64,000 nt of DNA from Collinsella aerofaciens. GTDB taxonomy: Bacteria; Actinomycetota; Coriobacteriia; Coriobacteriales; Coriobacteriaceae. Below are positions 60,628 through 64,000 of the stretch, piece by piece (positions within the stretch are counted from its first letter, which is position 1; the number at the start of each line of letters is the position of its first letter). The translations under genes and the position numbers were made by a program. The notes beneath the pieces were generated by a model that did not search any database, had not been told where the DNA came from, and was given only the letters and a program-made list of their open reading frames with translations. The DNA lies in NCBI RefSeq assembly GCF_019131995.1, contig NZ_JAHONA010000011.1, forward strand, positions 1 to 64,000, read 5' to 3'.

Positions 60628-61542
60628 ATGGGGGAGAACGTGCTCAAGTTCGGTACCTACGTCCGTGTTGGAAACGCGGCCGAAGCCTATGAGCTCTTGC
60701 AGAAAAACCGCAACAACAAGATTGTGGGCGGCGGCATCTGGATGCGCCTGGGTTCGCGTCGTGTGGCGACGGCGATTGACCTTTCGGCCTGTGGACTCGA
60801 TCAGATTGAGGAGACCGAGACCGAGTTTCGCATCGGTGCCATGTGCACCCTGCGTCAGCTCGAGCGTCATGCCGCGCTCAATGCGCTTGTCAACAATGTC
60901 TTTGAGTTCGCCGTCCACGACATCGTGGGCGTGCAGCTGCGCAACACCGCCACGGTGGGCGGCAGCATCTACGGCCGCTTTGGCTTCTCGGACGTTCTCT
61001 CCGCCTTCCTCGCGCTCGATTCCTATGTTGAGCTGACGGGTGCCGGCCGCGTGCCGCTCGCCGAGTTCGTGGACATGGGCTATGTGCGCGACGTGATCGA
61101 GCACGTCGTGGTCGTCAAGCACGATTACCGCGCGAGCTACGAGGCCGTGCGCAAGGCCGCGACCGACTTCCCCTCCTTAAACGTCACCGCCGCCTGGTGG
61201 GACAACAGCTGGCATGTCACCGTGGGCGCCCGTCCTCTGCGCGCGACCCTGCTGCAGGGCGAGGCGTGCGGCCTTACCGCCGAACAGCCTTCCGAGGACG
61301 AGCTGCGCGCCCTGGCCGCGTCCGTGCGTGCCCTGAGCTACGGCACCAATATGTGGGGCTCGGCCGAGTATCGCCGTCGCATCTCGGCCCCGCTCGCCGT
61401 CCAGGCCGTGCGCCGCGCCGCCGGCATCGAGCTTTCGGCCGCGCTTGCCCACGAGCTCGAGGGCGTGCGGATTCCCAAGTTCGCCACGGACGAGTATTCC
61501 TGCCGCCGCGTGCCCGGCGTCGATTCTAGCGAGGTGCGCTAA
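60628..61542 (+). CDS. Molybdenum hydroxylase FAD-binding subunit
   Basis: 304 residues of the XdhB/CoxM family. The FAD pieces are KIVGGGIWMRLGSRRV (in place of the usual AGGT-type loop) and QLRNTATVGGSIYGR, with a CO-dehydrogenase-flavoprotein-like C-terminal domain (ending SCRRVPGVDSSEVR). It passes electrons from the Fe-S/Mo subunit to NAD or another acceptor. The start at 60628 is uncertain; GTG at 60640 would begin MLKFGTYVRV, typical of the family. The stop overlaps the next start (TAATG), so the two are co-translated. Confidence 0.85.
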   Translation: MGENVLKFGTYVRVGNAAEAYELLQKNRNNKIVGGGIWMRLGSRRVATAIDLSACGLDQIEETETEFRIGAMCTLRQLERHAALNALVNNVFEFAVHDIVGVQLRNTATVGGSIYGRFGFSDVLSAFLALDSYVELTGAGRVPLAEFVDMGYVRDVIEHVVVVKHDYRASYEAVRKAATDFPSLNVTAAWWDNSWHVTVGARPLRATLLQGEACGLTAEQPSEDELRALAASVRALSYGTNMWGSAEYRRRISAPLAVQAVRRAAGIELSAALAHELEGVRIPKFATDEYSCRRVPGVDSSEVR

Positions 61543-64000
61543 TGGCTGCCAAACTCATCGATCTTTCCTTTACGCTCAACGGCCGCAAGGTCAAGGTTCA
61601 GATTGCCCCCGACACCATGCTCTTTGCGCTGCTGCGCGAGCAGGGCTGCGCGTCGGTGCGCTGCGCCTGCGAGACCACCAACTGCGGCCTGTGCACGGTG
61701 TGGCTCGATGGCGACACGGTGCTGAGCTGCTCGGTTCCCGCCGCCCGTGTTGAGGGCCGCTCCATCACCACGCTCGAGGGCCTCAAGGCCGAGTCCGAGG
61801 CGCTTGCCCGTGCGATGGCTGCCGAAGGCGCCGAGCAGTGCGGTTTTTGCGCCCCCGGCCTAATTATGAACGTGCTGGCGCTTGCCCGCGCCGCCAAGGA
61901 GGACCCGAGCCTCGTCGCTACACGCGAGGAGCTCTCGCGCCAGCTCGCCGGCAACCTCTGCCGTTGCAGCGGCTACGAGAGTCAGCTGCGCGCCATCGTC
62001 CGCTTTCTCAACGAGTCCGGCGTGAAGGTGGGCTTTGAGATGCCCGAGCTGCCGGTCAACGACACCAGCTGCGACGGTGTCTCCTACAAGCAGATCACTC
62101 ACAAGCAGCCCAAGAAGGACTCGAAGGCCCTGCTCGAGGGGCGTCCCGTCTACACGGGCGACTTGGTGCCCGCCGGCGCCCTGATCGTCAAACTCAAGCG
62201 CAGCCCCTATGCCCGCGCCAAGATCCGCTCCATCGATACGTCGCGCGCACTGAAGGTGCCCGGCGTCGTGGGCGTCTACACCTATGAGGACGTGCCCAAG
62301 CGCCGCTTTACCATCGCCGGCCAGAGCTATCCGCAGCCGAGTCCCTACGATCGCCTGATTCTCGAGAACCTCGTCCGTTACCAAAACGAGGAGGTGGCGA
62401 TCGTCGCCGCCGAGACTGAGGAGGCTGCCGACAAGGCGCTCAAACTCATTAAGGTCGACTATGAGGTGCTCGAGCCGCTGCTCGACTTTACCCAGGCACT
62501 CGATAACGACATCGTGGTCCACCCCGAGGGCGACGTGACCTTTATGTTCCCGCAGGGCGGCGACGTTCCGCGCAACTTGGTATGCAGCGGCACGAGCGAC
62601 TATGGCGACTTGGACGAGGCCTTCGCCCAGAGCGACATCGTCTTTGAGCGCACCTACACCAGCCAGGCCACCCAGACCGCGCCCATGGAGACCTTCCGTG
62701 CCTTCGCGACGACCGACGCGTTCGGCCGCATTTCGGTGACCACCTCGACGCAGGTGCCCTTTCACGTGCGCCGCATGGTCGCGCAGTCGCTCGACATTCC
62801 GCAGTCGCAGGTGCAGGTCATTAAGCCGCGCATCGGCGGCGGCTTTGGCTCCAAGCAGACGGGCTGCTGCGAGATCTTTGTGGCGTTCGTGACCCAGCAG
62901 ACCGGCCGTCCGAGCTATTGCTGCTACACCCGCGAGGAGACCATCACTGCGGGCAACTCGCGCCACCAGATGCAAATGACCGTTAAGCTGGGCGCCATGA
63001 ACGACGGCACCATCACGGCCATCGACCTGCATACGCTGTCCAACGCCGGTGCCTATGGTGAGCATGCCACCACGACGATCGGCCTCTCGGGCCACAAGAG
63101 CCTGCCCATCTACAACCACGTGAAGGCGAGCCGCTTTAGCTGGGACGCCGTCTACACCAATACCAACCGCGGCGGCGCGTATCGTGGCTACGGTGCCACC
63201 CAGGGCCAGTTTGCCGTGGAGAGCGCCGTCAACGAGCTCGCCGACATGCTGCACATGGACCCCGCCGACCTGCGCCTTAAGAACATCGTGCGCGAGGGCG
63301 AGACCATGCCGCAGTACTACAACGAGAAGCTTAACGCCTGCGCACTCGACCGCTGCCTGCTGCGCGCGATGGACATGATCGGCTGGCGCGACAAGCCGCT
63401 GGCCGTGGACCTGGGCGACCGTGTGCGCGCCCTGGGTTGCGCGCTCACCATGCAGGGCTCGGGCATCTCCAATGTCGACATCGCCGGCATCGACATGCGC
63501 CTGGAAGAGGACGGCTTCATTACCATCGGCACCGGCGCCACCGATAACGGCATGGGCGTCGACACGATCCTGGCGCAGATTGCCGCCGAGGAGCTGGGCG
63601 TGGAGAGCTCGCTGATCGTGGTGCGCGGCGTGGACACCGACGTGTCGCCGTTCGACGCCGGCTCGTACGCGAGCTCCGGTACCTACGTGACGGGCCTTGC
63701 CGCCAAGAACGCCGCGACCGAGCTGCGCGAGAAGATTTGCGCCAAGGCCGCTCAGATGTGGGACGTTGACACCGCCGACGTGGTCTTCGACGGCCAGTAC
63801 GTGCGCCTGTCCGACGAGCGTGCCGCTCGTGAGCGCGGCCGCTACCTCACGCTGCGCGACTTTGCCAACCTGTGCGTCAAGAACATCGCAGGCGGCGACG
63901 CGCTCACCTCGCACGCCTCTGCCTGCCTGCCCGTTTCGCCTCCGCCGTTTATGGCCGGTATTGCCGAGGTCGAGGTCGACAAGGCCACCGGCAAGGTGAC
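61542..64000 (+). CDS. Fused [2Fe-2S]/molybdopterin hydroxylase large subunit (xanthine dehydrogenase-like), runs off window
   Basis: At least 819 codons, open to the window edge. Residues about 1-165 are the Fe-S subunit: a plant-type ferredoxin with CACETTNCGLC, and a second [2Fe-2S] domain with QCGFCAPGLIMNVLALA and LCRCSGYESQ. The Mo domain follows without a stop, with QTAPMETFRAFATT, RIGGGFGSKQ and GGAYRGYGATQGQFAVE. Fusion of small and large subunits is seen in clostridial-type purine or nicotinate-like hydroxylases, including selenium-dependent ones. The substrate (purine, N-heterocycle) is not determined. Missing here is the end, with the active-site glutamate. Confidence 0.88.
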   Translation, partial: MAAKLIDLSFTLNGRKVKVQIAPDTMLFALLREQGCASVRCACETTNCGLCTVWLDGDTVLSCSVPAARVEGRSITTLEGLKAESEALARAMAAEGAEQCGFCAPGLIMNVLALARAAKEDPSLVATREELSRQLAGNLCRCSGYESQLRAIVRFLNESGVKVGFEMPELPVNDTSCDGVSYKQITHKQPKKDSKALLEGRPVYTGDLVPAGALIVKLKRSPYARAKIRSIDTSRALKVPGVVGVYTYEDVPKRRFTIAGQSYPQPSPYDRLILENLVRYQNEEVAIVAAETEEAADKALKLIKVDYEVLEPLLDFTQALDNDIVVHPEGDVTFMFPQGGDVPRNLVCSGTSDYGDLDEAFAQSDIVFERTYTSQATQTAPMETFRAFATTDAFGRISVTTSTQVPFHVRRMVAQSLDIPQSQVQVIKPRIGGGFGSKQTGCCEIFVAFVTQQTGRPSYCCYTREETITAGNSRHQMQMTVKLGAMNDGTITAIDLHTLSNAGAYGEHATTTIGLSGHKSLPIYNHVKASRFSWDAVYTNTNRGGAYRGYGATQGQFAVESAVNELADMLHMDPADLRLKNIVREGETMPQYYNEKLNACALDRCLLRAMDMIGWRDKPLAVDLGDRVRALGCALTMQGSGISNVDIAGIDMRLEEDGFITIGTGATDNGMGVDTILAQIAAEELGVESSLIVVRGVDTDVSPFDAGSYASSGTYVTGLAAKNAATELREKICAKAAQMWDVDTADVVFDGQYVRLSDERAARERGRYLTLRDFANLCVKNIAGGDALTSHASACLPVSPPPFMAGIAEVEVDKATGKV

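Noticed and set aside
1..64000. CRISPR arrays, insertion sequences, prophage or replication origin
   Set aside because: No regularly spaced repeats, transposase, integrase or phage structural genes, and no DnaA-box cluster were seen. The repeats found are isolated palindromes.

Overview
The window looks like a chromosomal segment of a strictly anaerobic, high-GC actinobacterium of the class Coriobacteriia, most likely Collinsella or a close relative. This rests on high GC, actinobacterial-style genes, and a gene set built around formate, hydrogen, molybdenum and selenium. The genus call is an inference, because no 16S rRNA or other marker in the window settles it.

Layout. 1-3.4 kb (mainly minus strand) carries two Xre-type regulators, one cut by the window edge, small membrane proteins, and an SPFH protein with a ribbon-helix-helix partner. 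3.4-6.3 kb holds an MGMT-family protein, a tryptophanyl-tRNA synthetase gene interrupted by an in-frame amber codon, a broken DeoR remnant and a HAD hydrolase. 6.5-16.5 kb is housekeeping: rpsA, RNase P RNA, an IMPACT/YigZ protein, O-acetylhomoserine sulfhydrylase, an MFS exporter, xpt, a GGQ release-factor relative, a lipid kinase and a ClC channel. 16.7-22.2 kb is molybdenum: moeA, mogA and modABC, with a ModB carrying a large extra N-terminal domain.

22.3-32 kb is a long plus-strand run: two double-cubane-type reductase subunits, a C_GCAxxG_C_C protein, a TDT transporter, the ATPase activator, a glycosyltransferase, selD (itself a selenoprotein), yedF, a DUF3343 protein and a cysteine desulfurase-like enzyme. 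32-36 kb has brnQ, tRNA-Pro and tRNA-Gly, an AbiEi-like gene bracketed by two near-identical long palindromes, and a RelB/PIN toxin-antitoxin pair. 36.3-51.7 kb is a complete formate hydrogenlyase locus of the Hyf type: two ferredoxin-like subunits, selenocysteine-containing fdhF (Sec140), hyfB-I, hycH, hycI and focA. 51.8-58.8 kb holds another molybdopterin oxidoreductase, selA, selB, tRNA-Sec, mobA and a second DUF3343 protein. 59-64 kb has gdhA and the start of a xanthine-dehydrogenase-like molybdenum hydroxylase operon that runs off the end.

How it fits together. ModABC, MoeA, MogA and MobA would supply the molybdenum cofactor. SelD, SelA, SelB and tRNA-Sec would supply selenocysteine for FdhF and for SelD itself. 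FocA, FdhF and the Hyf complex would turn formate into H2 and CO2. YedF, the DUF3343 proteins and the cysteine desulfurase-like protein probably feed selenium to SelD, or to a labile-selenium molybdenum hydroxylase such as the one at the right end.

Most notable: two copies of a multi-helix RNA-like element (8453-8557 and 23896-24000) keep the same internal-loop sequences while their helices differ in sequence but still pair; a glycosyltransferase gene translationally coupled to selD; a UAG-interrupted trpS; and several families of long intergenic palindromes.
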